From Fusibacter paucivorans (GTDB taxonomy: Bacteria > Bacillota > Clostridia > Peptostreptococcales > Acidaminobacteraceae), in the NCBI RefSeq assembly GCF_018390735.1, contig NZ_JAHBCL010000009.1, positions 62,001 to 126,000 on the forward strand: a DNA stretch of 64,000 bases, read 5' to 3'. Position 1 is the first letter of the stretch. Each line of letters starts with the position of its first letter. The position numbers and the translations under genes are program-made. Shown in pieces: positions 33,102-42,127 of the stretch. A model generated the notes under the pieces. It saw nothing but the letters and a program-made list of their open reading frames with translations. It searched no databases and was not told the DNA's origin.

Positions 33102-34037
33102 TCAGCGCAAACACAGTTTTTCAGATAAAAATCGGCAAATGTCTTTAAGTGCCGCCGTCGCTTCCGGAAACATTGGTGCCATAATCGGAAATGCATGCAC
33201 CATTTTCTCATGTATCTTTATTTCAGACGACCCGCCAGCGGCTAAAACACGTTCATGAAAATTAACGGTATCATCATAATGGATTTCATAGGTACCAATA
33301 CACAAGTAGATTGGCGCCAGACCATCCAGCTCGCCAAAGATCGGCGATATGAACGGCGTCATCGGTTCCGTTTCTCCCATGTAAAATCCCTGCCAGACGT
33401 GCCATGAGTTATAAGGTGCGATGTCTTTTGGCGCATTTCTCTTAAAAGAATCGGCCAGCGATCTCAAATCGGTCACAGGCGAAATTGCTGCCGCACCTGC
33501 CGGCTGTGCCATACGAGCCGCTTTAATGCGCAGCAGTGTTACCAACGTTAGTGTTGCGCCGGCTGACTCACCTGCAATGACAATGTTATCCGGATGGTAT
33601 CCATTCATTTCAACAAGCCACTTGTAAGCGCTCAGACAGTCATCTGTCGCAGCGGGATAAGGGTGCTCCGGCGCAAGTCGATAGTCAAATACGAGCGCTT
33701 TTGTACCGATTTCTTTAACAAATTTATAAACATGTGCACGGTGTGTGTGACATGACCCGGAAATGAAACCGCCGCCATGAATATATAATATGATTTTTTC
33801 TTCCGGAAGCGGCTGTGCTTTTAAAGCGATGATTTCACCGTACATGCCGTCAATATCAACCGGTGTTATCAGAGCATCAATCAGCCTTTTATTCATGCTG
33901 ACTGACGCTTTGTCGATCCCCTCTCGAAAATCTGCTACCGAAAAGTGTTTGTCGATGACAGGACGCTTTAACTGTCCCTTAAGTAAATGGCGATGCCTAA
34001 CAACGCCTAATATCAACTTGCTTCGAATACTCTGCAT
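33102..34037 (-). CDS. Alpha/beta hydrolase, hormone-sensitive-lipase family esterase
   Basis: 311 residues, cytoplasmic. The HSL-family oxyanion motif HGGGF, nucleophile motif GESAG, the acid in the LCIGTYEIHYDD region and the catalytic His in KMVHAFP are all present in order. It should hydrolyse short-chain esters or lactones. GGAG precedes the ATG. It is 12 bases downstream of a TetR gene on the same strand, and that unit carries its own operator, so it is probably induced by its substrate through the repressor. Confidence 0.92.
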   Translation of the reverse strand: MQSIRSKLILGVVRHRHLLKGQLKRPVIDKHFSVADFREGIDKASVSMNKRLIDALITPVDIDGMYGEIIALKAQPLPEEKIILYIHGGGFISGSCHTHRAHVYKFVKEIGTKALVFDYRLAPEHPYPAATDDCLSAYKWLVEMNGYHPDNIVIAGESAGATLTLVTLLRIKAARMAQPAGAAAISPVTDLRSLADSFKRNAPKDIAPYNSWHVWQGFYMGETEPMTPFISPIFGELDGLAPIYLCIGTYEIHYDDTVNFHERVLAAGGSSEIKIHEKMVHAFPIMAPMFPEATAALKDICRFLSEKLCLR

Positions 34038-34049
34038 AATTGTTCTCCT

Positions 34050-34655
34050 CTACGTCTTATCCGGTGCAATGGCTTTCATAAACATTGCCACACTGTATTT
34101 GCACGCGGTGTCTATATCAAATTTTTCAGGTGCTGTGTAATATTGCTTCGTCATTTCAACAAATACAAATAAAAATAAATCGGCAATCATCCCGTCAGGC
34201 ATCTCAAAATCAATGACACCTTCTGCGCGCCCTGATGTGATGATTTGTTCGATCAAAACACTGACGCCGCTGCCGCGCTCACCGGTTTCGCGATAACTGA
34301 CGAGCATTCTCATGACATATACAATATAGTGTTCAAAAATAACAGGCTCCCTTAAAACCCCCGACATAAGCGCTTTCATATAATAGTCAACGCGTTCAGA
34401 TGTTGAGGTCATCGCTTCAAATGCTTCACTGCGCACCGCATGCTGTTCCGCAAACATCATCTTCACATAATCTGCAAAAATAGCTTCTTTAACGGGATAA
34501 TACTTGTAGAGTGTACGCTTTGTTATTTCGCACGCTTTTGCAATGCCCTCCATTGTCGTTTGATCATAGCCGCGTGATTTAACCATCTCCGTGGCGGTTT
34601 CAACAATACGGCAACTGAGTTGTTTTCGTTTTATTTCATTTTTTGTCATTTTCAT
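34050..34655 (-). CDS. TetR/AcrR-family regulator of the adjacent esterase
   Basis: 201 residues from the ATG at 34655 (MKMTKNEIKRK). N-terminal TetR helix-turn-helix: RIVETATEMVKSRGYDQTTMEGIAKACEITKRTLYKYYPVKEAIF. It forms a two-gene unit with the esterase. A perfect 7-1-7 palindrome starts 1 base after the -10 of its promoter, so it is probably autoregulated. Confidence 0.9.
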   Translation of the reverse strand: MKMTKNEIKRKQLSCRIVETATEMVKSRGYDQTTMEGIAKACEITKRTLYKYYPVKEAIFADYVKMMFAEQHAVRSEAFEAMTSTSERVDYYMKALMSGVLREPVIFEHYIVYVMRMLVSYRETGERGSGVSVLIEQIITSGRAEGVIDFEMPDGMIADLFLFVFVEMTKQYYTAPEKFDIDTACKYSVAMFMKAIAPDKT

Positions 34656-34740
34656 AAGCAGCTCATTTCCTAACACACGCAGTCCCTGTTCTCACACTTT
34701 ATTGCCATCTTTAGCCAAAAGGAAAAAATAGTTCACAAAA

Positions 34741-34784
34741 GTATACGTCGTATACCATTGTACATGTTTGATCTCCATTGTCAA
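34741..34784 (-). promoter_or_regulatory. Promoter and operator of the tetR-esterase operon
   Basis: -35 TTGACA (34779-34784), 16 bases, -10 TACAAT (34757-34762), then the perfect palindrome GTATACG-T-CGTATAC (34741-34755). The arrangement is the same as at the yhgE-like promoter: operator directly after the -10. Confidence 0.75.
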
Positions 34785-34826
34785 CATGATTTTACATGCT
34801 TTTAACATTTTTAAATACTAATACAC

Positions 34827-34867
34827 TTGCGAATATCATTCAAAAATGATATATTAACGAACGTTAA
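34827..34867 (+). promoter_or_regulatory. Promoter and operator of the second tetR operon
   Basis: -35 TTGCGA (34827-34832), 17 bases, -10 TATATT preceded by TGA (34850-34855), overlapped by the palindrome TTAACG-AA-CGTTAA (34854-34867). The operator differs from the neighbouring GTATACG site, so the two TetR proteins should not cross-regulate. Confidence 0.7.
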
Positions 34868-34897
34868 TTAACTAAATTTTAATGAAAGGATTCTTCT

Positions 34898-35557
34898 ATG
34901 CCTACTCGAAAAGAACAATTTGATCATATGATTGCAGAAACTGATCATACGAAGGATAAACTCTTTTTCTCCGCAGTCTATCTCGCTTCTGTCAAAGGCT
35001 TTGCCAATGTCGGCATCAGAGAACTATGCTATTCTGTAAACGTTAAAGAAAGTGCCTTTTACAATCATTACAAAGGTAAAGCCCAGTTATTTGACCGCAT
35101 TTTAAAACACTTTGACGACACGACGCACCAAGTCATCATGACGGATACTGAAATCAATAGTCATGTAGCAGCCGGCAGTGTTGAAGCATTTTTAAAAGCC
35201 AATATGGCTAAATTTAGTGCCCTAACTTCTAATCCGCTTTACCATACCATCCTTCAAATCGTATCGGCAGAAGCGTATACCCACCCCATCGCAGGCGACA
35301 TAGCGAAAAAAAACCTCTACCATATTCGGCGAGGTTATACAGAAGCCGTTTTCGAAAAAATGATTGCCGCCGGGCATATGCCCCCCTGCGATGTCCAGCT
35401 GATAACGGCCGAATATTATTATGGACTAAAGGGAATGCTCGATGAATACTTGCTGCTTGAAAACTGGTCCGATTCAAAACTCGCAATTGAAAACCGCATT
35501 TTCTCGCATATTCATTTTTTTGCAGCACTCTTACAGCCGATAGCAGCAACACACTAA
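34898..35557 (+). CDS. TetR/AcrR-family transcriptional regulator
   Basis: 219 residues, AAAGGA upstream of the ATG. TetR helix-turn-helix at about 18-65: KLFFSAVYLASVKGFANVGIRELCYSVNVKESAFYNHYKGKAQLF. It is the first gene of an operon with the EFR1 protein and a small membrane protein, and its promoter carries a 6-2-6 palindrome, so autoregulation and control of the operon are likely. Confidence 0.9.
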   Translation: MPTRKEQFDHMIAETDHTKDKLFFSAVYLASVKGFANVGIRELCYSVNVKESAFYNHYKGKAQLFDRILKHFDDTTHQVIMTDTEINSHVAAGSVEAFLKANMAKFSALTSNPLYHTILQIVSAEAYTHPIAGDIAKKNLYHIRRGYTEAVFEKMIAAGHMPPCDVQLITAEYYYGLKGMLDEYLLLENWSDSKLAIENRIFSHIHFFAALLQPIAATH

Positions 35558-35591
35558 GTCTCATCAAAAATTGTTCGAAAGGAGATTGACG

Positions 35592-36497
35592 ATGTGTCCC
35601 TCTATGTCAAATACGAAGGCAAAACTCTATTATTTTTCAGGAACCGGCAACTCTCTGGCTGTTGCAAAACAATTGGCCAAAGGCCTCCATGCAACATATT
35701 ATTCCATGTCTGACACACAATCCGACGCATCGGCTTCATCGGAAACTGCTGAAATCATTGGATTCATTTTTCCAGTTTACAATCATTTAACGCCCTATAT
35801 CGTCAAACGGTTTGTTCAGCAGTTAAAAATTTCAGAAAGCACTTACTGCTTTGCCGTCTGTACGTACGGTGATAGTCCCTGTGTTTCACTTCCCTATCTT
35901 CAAACACTGCTTGTAGAAAAAGCAGTTCCTCTGGCTGGCGGCTTTGGCATCCAGATGCCTTATAACTACATCAATCCATCCGGCGGTTTTCTTAGTATCT
36001 TTAAGCCCTTTACCTTGAGAATGCAATCAAACACTGTCAAATCCCAGCTGTTTTCTAACGGTGACAGAAAATGTGATGCCATCATCGACTACGTCAAAAA
36101 CCGTAAATTCGGTACCATCGAAAGCGCCTATGACCGCACGGAACGCGTCGTTGATTTGTTAAATCTTCGCGAAACACTGCAAAAGTCTTTTTGGCTTCGC
36201 AAGGCAGGCTACTTAAAAAAAACACCGCTCTCCCATATGGCAAGCATCACGCTCATGGATCATGGCTTTCACAGCACAAAATCCTGTACAAGCTGTGGTA
36301 CTTGTACACAAATATGCCCCGTTCATAATATCTCGCTCAGTGAGGGCATCCCTAAATGGCACCATCAGTGCGAACAATGTTTTGCCTGTCTCCAGTGGTG
36401 TCCCGTTCAGGCTATTCAGTTTGGAAGCGGTACCAAAGGTCAAGAACGTTACCATCACCCTAAAATCACATTAGCAGAAATGCTGCATTTGTCTTGA
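35592..36497 (+). CDS. EFR1-family protein: flavodoxin-like domain plus two [4Fe-4S] ferredoxin motifs
   Basis: 301 residues from the ATG at 35592 (AAAGGAG upstream). The N-terminal flavodoxin fold has the FMN phosphate loop FSGTGNSLAVAK (about 15-26); the C-terminus has two ferredoxin clusters, CTSCGTCTQICP and CEQCFACLQWCP. EFR1 proteins are electron-transfer proteins of anaerobes with undefined partners. It lies between a TetR gene and a small polytopic membrane protein; the latter could be its redox anchor. Confidence 0.92.
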   Translation: MCPSMSNTKAKLYYFSGTGNSLAVAKQLAKGLHATYYSMSDTQSDASASSETAEIIGFIFPVYNHLTPYIVKRFVQQLKISESTYCFAVCTYGDSPCVSLPYLQTLLVEKAVPLAGGFGIQMPYNYINPSGGFLSIFKPFTLRMQSNTVKSQLFSNGDRKCDAIIDYVKNRKFGTIESAYDRTERVVDLLNLRETLQKSFWLRKAGYLKKTPLSHMASITLMDHGFHSTKSCTSCGTCTQICPVHNISLSEGIPKWHHQCEQCFACLQWCPVQAIQFGSGTKGQERYHHPKITLAEMLHLS

Positions 36498-36516
36498 ACA
36501 TGATTGGAGGTTTACA

Positions 36517-36861
36517 ATGCAAAATACGATTAAGTGGTTAAATTATATCATTATACCTGGTTTTTTAAGTACGATCGGCACTGGAATCTGGCTGGCATTT
36601 AGCGGCAAACCCTATGCTATCGCTCTTTTTACCATACATAAAATATTAGGGATTGCGACTGCGGCTCTGCTGCTGTTCGCTCTGCAAAAGCTTCACTCGG
36701 CACCGGTCACGCCCATTTTAATGCTCATTTTTATAATCGCCGCCATTGTGCTGGTCGGCACCGGTGCGGCGATGAGTATTCTTAAAATGCCGCCTCTCAT
36801 CTTGCGAAGCATTCACATCTCGGCAACAATTGTAATGTTATTATCTGTTGCTCATATGTAA
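36517..36861 (+). CDS. Small four-helix membrane protein, possible redox partner of the EFR1 protein
   Basis: 114 residues, four membrane helices (about 8-28, 33-58, 62-86, 92-113). Single His residues sit within or near helices 2 and 4 (FTIHKILG, LRSIHISATI), a layout compatible with b-type haem ligation, but this is speculative. It starts 19 bases after the EFR1 stop with TTGGAGG upstream, so it is in the same operon. Confidence 0.75.
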   Translation: MQNTIKWLNYIIIPGFLSTIGTGIWLAFSGKPYAIALFTIHKILGIATAALLLFALQKLHSAPVTPILMLIFIIAAIVLVGTGAAMSILKMPPLILRSIHISATIVMLLSVAHM

Positions 36862-36922
36862 AATGCTCTAAGCGATTTCATTCATCATGAAAAAATCACG
36901 ATTATGAAGTCACTTAGAGCAT
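36862..36922. terminator. Bidirectional hairpin between convergent genes
   Basis: ATGCTCTAAG-GATTTCAT / ATGAAGTC-CTTAGAGCAT, a long imperfect stem between the membrane protein gene and the convergent DUF1292 gene. No long U-run. Confidence 0.6.
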
Positions 36923-36967
36923 ACAATATCTGCGATATAAGTTATAACCTATTGACACAGTTCTCGG

Positions 36968-37288
36968 TTACGCTTCGTCTTCTTCGTCATCCTCCGAATC
37001 AAACAATTCCTGAAACGCTTTTGATACCAGTTCATACTCTTCATCACTTACAATTTCTGTGAGTTCAATGGTTTCGTCTTCATATTCAATGAAACCATAG
37101 AGCAGTGCCAGCTCCTCTTCTGGGTGCAGCAGTGCAATGTACTCTTTATCATTGACCTCAAAAATATCAATGATTGGACATTCCAGTTCTTCACCGTTTT
37201 CAAGCTCCAGCGTCACCGTGTGCGCATGGTCGTGATCGTGATCATGGCCGCAGCCGCAAGTATTTTCATTATCTTTAAATTCAGTCAT
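36968..37288 (-). CDS. DUF1292 (YrzB-like) protein with His-rich N-terminus
   Basis: 106 residues. The acidic DUF1292 core is clear (VTLELENGEELECPIIDIFEVNDKEYIALLHPE; YGFIEYEDETIELTEIVSDEEYELVSKAFQELF). Residues 11-23 read CGCGHDHDHDHAH, a Cys/His cluster suited to binding metal. Function of the family is unknown. GAGG precedes the ATG. Confidence 0.88.
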   Translation of the reverse strand: MTEFKDNENTCGCGHDHDHDHAHTVTLELENGEELECPIIDIFEVNDKEYIALLHPEEELALLYGFIEYEDETIELTEIVSDEEYELVSKAFQELFDSEDDEEDEA

Positions 37289-37418
37289 CTCATTACCTCG
37301 ATTCTCATAATAATTGATTATACTACGCCAAACGAGGTTATGTCGATAGTTTAAACGTTAAATTTCTGTATTGTTGCCGTATGTCGCATGCAGCAGCAGT
37401 CTATATCATCTACGCAAC

Positions 37419-37461
37419 AAGGGATGCTTTAAAATGACAGCATCATTCAAAAGCATCCCTT
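37419..37461 (-). terminator. Hairpin downstream of the tctC-like gene
   Basis: Perfect 12-bp arms AAGGGATGCTTT / AAAGCATCCCTT with a 19-base loop, about 37 bases after the stop of the last gene of the sigma-54 operon. No strong U-run. Confidence 0.6.
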
Positions 37462-37497
37462 GTCTTGCGTTTCGGGGAAGATTACTTACTGGGATTC

Positions 37498-38544
37498 TTA
37501 TTCTTCAAGTGTTTTCAAATAGTCTTCTTGAAATGCCTCCAAATAGGCGGTCGTCTCTTCAAAACTCATATAGTCACCAATGAGTGCATTTTTTTCTAAA
37601 TATCCACTGATCCAGCCATCGCTCTCTGAAACCTTTTTCAGCGCTTCACTCCAATAGGCTGCCGCTTCATCTGACATTTCACCCGGTGCCACGACACTTC
37701 GCCATACGGGTACCTGTACATCGGCATAATCGCCTAATTCACTCAGTGTCGGCGCTTCACCTAAATTACCATCAAACCGTTCATCTGAAAGTGCCAGTAT
37801 CGGAATAAGCGATTCTGATTCCACATATTGCTTTGATGCCGCCGGTTTTGCAATAACCATATCAATGTGGTTGCCGAGAATGGCCGTAATCGCTTCAGAA
37901 GTCGAATCATAAGCAATGTATTTAAGTAAATCGCCATCGACATTCAATTCTTTCAGAAGCGCTTCAAATGTTGCAACATCACTCCCTTTACTACCGCCGA
38001 CAATGACTTCTTTGCCTGATTGTACAGTATCAATGATCTGATTGAAATTTTCATATTTTCCATCCGGTGTTACAAAGACCAGTTGTTTGTCTACAGCCAT
38101 TAGCGCAAGTGTTTTGAAGTTTTCTAAACGGTTATCCGTATTGCTCAGCATATCCATACAATCACCGCTGTTCATACTCAAAAGTGTATGATCTGCTTTG
38201 TCGCCTTTGGTGTTTGCAACTTGATAACGGCCAACTTCACCATTGCCATCTGTCTTATTATTGACAAGGAATGTTTCGCTGCAAAGACCCTCTTTTGTCA
38301 TGATATCTGTAATGGTTCTGCTAAAAATATCACTGCCGCCACCAGCGCTTGACGTTACAATAAATTCAACATTTTGACTAGGCGCCCACGCCGCTGCGTC
38401 ATCGCTGTCAGAAGATGTCTCACTTGTCAACGATGCTTCCGACGGCGATGCTTTGTCGGCCTTCTCGCCATCATCATTGCCACATCCTACCAACACCATC
38501 AACACACACAAAACCATACTGATCACTAACATTTTCTTTTTCAT
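37498..38544 (-). CDS. Tripartite tricarboxylate transporter substrate-binding lipoprotein (TctC family)
   Basis: 348 residues from the ATG at 38544 (GGAGGGG upstream). Lipobox LVGC near residue 21, an Asp/Ser-rich linker, then the TctC fold (FIVTSSAGGGSDIFSRTITDIM; GSDVATFEALLKELN; VPVWRSVVAPGEMSDEAAAYW). It binds a carboxylate outside the membrane and hands it to TctAB. It is the last gene of the leuCD-pdxA-tct operon, so the ligand is presumably the substrate of that pathway. Confidence 0.92.
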   Translation of the reverse strand: MKKKMLVISMVLCVLMVLVGCGNDDGEKADKASPSEASLTSETSSDSDDAAAWAPSQNVEFIVTSSAGGGSDIFSRTITDIMTKEGLCSETFLVNNKTDGNGEVGRYQVANTKGDKADHTLLSMNSGDCMDMLSNTDNRLENFKTLALMAVDKQLVFVTPDGKYENFNQIIDTVQSGKEVIVGGSKGSDVATFEALLKELNVDGDLLKYIAYDSTSEAITAILGNHIDMVIAKPAASKQYVESESLIPILALSDERFDGNLGEAPTLSELGDYADVQVPVWRSVVAPGEMSDEAAAYWSEALKKVSESDGWISGYLEKNALIGDYMSFEETTAYLEAFQEDYLKTLEE

Positions 38545-38560
38545 AATACCCCTCCATTTT

Positions 38561-40090
38561 TTATGACATGTGAATCTTTTTGTGATTCGCTTGTCTAACC
38601 CATTTAATAATCGACCTGACAATTGGTGTCGCTACAATAGCTGCAAGACAGATCAGCAATACCAGCGAAATTGGCTTTTCGAAGAAGATCGAAACACTGC
38701 CGCCTGATATAATAAACGTCTTACGCATACTGCTTTCCAGCAAGGGCGATAACACAAATGCCAACAGCATCGGCGCCGTCGGATATTCATTTTTATAAAG
38801 TAAATAACCTAATATCCCTGCAAAGAACATAACCAAAACACCATACATTGAATTACTCGTGCTGTAAGAACCGACAATGCAAATCACTGTGATACACGGA
38901 ATCATGTACTTTACTTTTACCGTTAAAATCTTTATCAGGAACGGGATTACCATGAGTGCGATTGCCAGTGTGATAATATTGGCAACAAATAGCGAGGCAA
39001 TTAATCCCCACGCAAACTCTGACTCATTTTGAAACAACAGCGGTCCCGGTGTCAAACCCCACATAAGCAGGCCGCCGAGCAAAACGGCGCCGGTTCCCGA
39101 CCCTGGAATACCAAGTGCCAAAAGCGGTGCAAAAGCGCCTGCCGCTGCGGCATTATTTGCTGCCTCACATGCAGCAACGCCTTCAAGTGCACCTGTTCCG
39201 AGTGGTTCCTTATTTTTAAACGCCTTTTGAACACCATAACCCATAAAGGCACCCGTCGTCGCACCCGCACCGGGTAATACGCCAACAAAAGTACCGAGAA
39301 AACCGGAACGAAGCGCCGGCGGCAGCAGCCTTTTGACATCAGATCGCGTGAGCATACTACCCTTGATGGTTAACCGTTTATTCATAAACTCGGACTCAAC
39401 GACTTTATATCGATCCTTCATCAATTTCATAACTTGTGAAAAACCAACCGTTCCAATGACAAATGGGGTAAATGGAATACCGCCCAAGAGCCACATATTG
39501 CCGAATTCATAACGCGGACTTCCCGATAAAGTATCCATGCCAACACAGGCAATCAAAATACCCAGCATCGTAATCATAATCCCTTTCGTCGGATTCTCTC
39601 CTACGAGCCAGCTAATAGACGTCATGGCGATTAATAAAATTGCCGTCATCTCCGCAGGACCAAATTTCAAACCGACATTCGCTAACTGAGGTCCAATAAA
39701 TGTTAGAATCAACATTCCTATTGTACCGCCTATAAATGAAGACAAGTTGGCTGTAAACAGGGCCTGACCCGGCCGTCCCTTCTGCGTCGCCATAGGATAG
39801 CCGTCCAACGCCGTCATAACAGCAGGATTATCCCCAGGAATATTCAGTAAAATTGCACTGAAACTGCCACCATACATATTGGCATAATAAAGTGATCCCA
39901 GCATGATAATTGCCGTGGTCGGATTAAACTTATACGTTAATGGCAACAACAGGGCTACGCCAGCTAAAGAACCAATACCGGGCATCGCGCCGACAACTAA
40001 TCCCAATATGGCGCCAATGGCGACAACCAATACATTTTGAAGCGTCAATACGGTATGAAAACCGTCCAGCAACAGCATTAAATTATCCAT
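38561..40090 (-). CDS. Tripartite tricarboxylate transporter large membrane subunit (TctA family)
   Basis: 509 residues, about 11-12 membrane helices. Family signatures: GAMPGIGSLAGVALLLPLTYKF, GDNPAVMTALDGYPMA and LALGIPGSGTGAVLLGGLLMWG. It forms the cation-coupled translocation path. The ATG at 40090 overlaps the tctB stop (TAATG), so translation is coupled. Confidence 0.94.
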   Translation of the reverse strand: MDNLMLLLDGFHTVLTLQNVLVVAIGAILGLVVGAMPGIGSLAGVALLLPLTYKFNPTTAIIMLGSLYYANMYGGSFSAILLNIPGDNPAVMTALDGYPMATQKGRPGQALFTANLSSFIGGTIGMLILTFIGPQLANVGLKFGPAEMTAILLIAMTSISWLVGENPTKGIMITMLGILIACVGMDTLSGSPRYEFGNMWLLGGIPFTPFVIGTVGFSQVMKLMKDRYKVVESEFMNKRLTIKGSMLTRSDVKRLLPPALRSGFLGTFVGVLPGAGATTGAFMGYGVQKAFKNKEPLGTGALEGVAACEAANNAAAAGAFAPLLALGIPGSGTGAVLLGGLLMWGLTPGPLLFQNESEFAWGLIASLFVANIITLAIALMVIPFLIKILTVKVKYMIPCITVICIVGSYSTSNSMYGVLVMFFAGILGYLLYKNEYPTAPMLLAFVLSPLLESSMRKTFIISGGSVSIFFEKPISLVLLICLAAIVATPIVRSIIKWVRQANHKKIHMS

Positions 40091-40551
40091 TAGTGCAGCC
40101 ACCCCCCTATTACTTCACCGATAATCCCTTTTGGAAATGGAACTTCCAGCCAAAGGACAAAGACCCCGATGACAATGGTTCCAATGACCAACAGCACTTT
40201 AAACGTTGTTAGCCACGTCTCTTTCTCAATTATTTTTAACCATAAGACGACATAGAGCAAGGCACTGGGAATAAGACCTATTAAAAATGAAGCGGCAATC
40301 AAAAGGGCTGCACCTAAAATGACGAGAAAATCTTCCGCTCGATATGTTGCCTTCGTTTCACTTTTTGACTGATACAATGCAAGAAGGCTTGCAATGATCA
40401 TTATAATGCCCATAATTACCGGAAAAAAACCGGGCATTGGGCCATTTGAATCATCCCAAAATCCCAGATCGGTAATTCCCACGATCAAAAAAATAATCGC
40501 GAGTGTAATTGCCGCTAATGGGACGATTTGCTTTGAATTCAACTTAGACAT
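40090..40551 (-). CDS. Tripartite tricarboxylate transporter small membrane subunit (TctB family)
   Basis: 153 residues, four membrane helices, beginning MSKLNSKQIVPLAAITLA; the GFWDDSNGPMPGFFPVIMG segment is typical of TctB. GGAG precedes the start by about 11 bases. Together with TctA and TctC it completes the transporter. Confidence 0.9.
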   Translation of the reverse strand: MSKLNSKQIVPLAAITLAIIFLIVGITDLGFWDDSNGPMPGFFPVIMGIIMIIASLLALYQSKSETKATYRAEDFLVILGAALLIAASFLIGLIPSALLYVVLWLKIIEKETWLTTFKVLLVIGTIVIGVFVLWLEVPFPKGIIGEVIGGWLH

Positions 40552-40571
40552 GTTGTATCATTCTCCTATCC

Positions 40572-41588
40572 CTATCTTACTTTAATTGATCGATCCGTTA
40601 TTGCCATCTTTGCCGCAATCTTGTAAGCATCCTCAAAAGTAGATGTTTTACAGATGCCTTTACCGGCAATATCATAAGCCGTGCCATGTGCCGGTGTTGT
40701 GATCGCATGCGGCAAGCCGGCGGATACGGTAACACAATGTGCAAATCCCTTCAATTTAATCGCAATCTGACCTTGATCATGGTACATGGTAACGACGCCG
40801 TCAAACTTTTCATTAAACGCGCGAATAAACAGCGTATCAGAGGGAAATGGCCCGATGAGCGGCATGCCCTTTTCTTTCGCAAGTGCCATTGCCGGCTGTA
40901 TAATATCAATTTCTTCTCTGCCGCATGTACCATTATCGCCGCCATGTGGATTAAGTGCTGCCACTGCAACCACCGGCTGATCAATTCCAACGCGCTTCAA
41001 AGTATTGTAACCGAGTGTAACAGCATCCATAATACGTTCTTCATTGATATTTTTGCTGACCTCACAAAGCGGTATATGACTGGTAACGCGAATATTCCAC
41101 AGCCCTTCCATCACATTCATTTCGCCATAATGTTCTTTGATGCCGTAATAATGGGCAAACAGTTCATGTTCACTTGGAAAATCATAACCGCCTTTTTTCA
41201 TTGCCGCTTTGTTAAGCGGTGCAAAACAAAATCCTTCAATAAGGCCTTCGTTGCAGTAGCCAATGCAGTCTACCAGTCGATCCCCTTGCTCCTTGCCATT
41301 CACACCTGAGATAACACCAATCTTAAGATCTGCTGTATCCAGCGATTGAGTATCCACAAGTGTCAGCCCGTCATGCGCAACGGCTTCTCTCATATCTGTC
41401 GCTACATGGTAATCAAAATCGACTTTTGCAATACGCTTGCCCAGTTCTAAAACGCGCTGATCTCCCAAGATAATAGGCTTTGCATAGCGTTCCAAAAAAC
41501 CATTTGCTGCAAGCTTTGCAACGATTTCCGGACCAATCCCAGCTGCATCCCCCATAGGTACCGCAATAATGGGTTTTTCATTTACCAT
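40572..41588 (-). CDS. PdxA-family dehydrogenase (4-hydroxythreonine-4-phosphate dehydrogenase-like)
   Basis: 338 residues. PdxA motifs: PMGDAAGIGPEI at the start, SEHELFAHYYG, MYHDQGQIAIK and ITTPAHGTAYDIAGKG, which supply the three metal-binding His. The family carries out NAD-dependent oxidation of a beta-hydroxy acid, often with decarboxylation. No vitamin B6 genes are nearby; the operon is leuCD plus a carboxylate transporter, so this is probably a catabolic PdxA2-like enzyme. The sugar-acid kinase (DUF1537) that usually accompanies PdxA2 is missing, so the substrate may not be phosphorylated. It starts 6 bases after the leuD stop. Confidence 0.88.
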   Translation of the reverse strand: MVNEKPIIAVPMGDAAGIGPEIVAKLAANGFLERYAKPIILGDQRVLELGKRIAKVDFDYHVATDMREAVAHDGLTLVDTQSLDTADLKIGVISGVNGKEQGDRLVDCIGYCNEGLIEGFCFAPLNKAAMKKGGYDFPSEHELFAHYYGIKEHYGEMNVMEGLWNIRVTSHIPLCEVSKNINEERIMDAVTLGYNTLKRVGIDQPVVAVAALNPHGGDNGTCGREEIDIIQPAMALAKEKGMPLIGPFPSDTLFIRAFNEKFDGVVTMYHDQGQIAIKLKGFAHCVTVSAGLPHAITTPAHGTAYDIAGKGICKTSTFEDAYKIAAKMAITDRSIKVR

Positions 41589-41594
41589 ACCGTT

Positions 41595-42116
41595 TTAACT
41601 CCTTTCATTTCCCTCTTTTTTTTGAAACCGCTTTTTCATGAGCGGCTTGATCCCACCTGCTTCTAAAATACTGAGTGCATGCTCACCGATGTGCTCACAA
41701 TCAAATGTCTCACCAGTTGCCGCAATTTTTATGACAGACTGTGTTAAATCAACCGACAGGCTGTCTCCCGCCTTTAACTTTTCACTTAATCCCTTGCAAA
41801 TGATCAAAGGCAATCCTAAATTTAGAGCATTTCGGTAAAAAATACGCGCAAACGAATCGGCAATAATGAGGCTTACGCCCAGATGCTTGAGCGCAATTGG
41901 CGCATGTTCCCTACTGGAACCACATCCAAAGTTTCGTCCGGCTACAATAATATCACCAGGGATAAAGTGTTTTGCAATTTCAGGTGAAACACCCTCTAAA
42001 CAATGTGTCTTTATCTCTTCCGGGTTGACGAGTTCCAAGTATCGTCCCGGATAAATTTGGTCTGTATCAATGTTGTCTTTCAAAATAATGACAGCACCTT
42101 CTATTTGTGTTTTCAT
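41595..42116 (-). CDS. LeuD-type small subunit of an aconitase-family hydro-lyase
   Basis: 173 residues from the ATG at 42116 (AAGGGAG upstream). LeuD/aconitase swivel domain: DNIDTDQIYPGRYL, GRNFGCGSSREHAPIALKHLG. The segment ahead of the SREHA motif and the loop that sets substrate choice (YLELVNPEE) differ from isopropylmalate isomerase, so the substrate is open. It pairs with the LeuC-type gene just upstream (11-base gap). Confidence 0.9.
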   Translation of the reverse strand: MKTQIEGAVIILKDNIDTDQIYPGRYLELVNPEEIKTHCLEGVSPEIAKHFIPGDIIVAGRNFGCGSSREHAPIALKHLGVSLIIADSFARIFYRNALNLGLPLIICKGLSEKLKAGDSLSVDLTQSVIKIAATGETFDCEHIGEHALSILEAGGIKPLMKKRFQKKEGNERS

Positions 42117-42127
42117 ACCGTCTCCCT

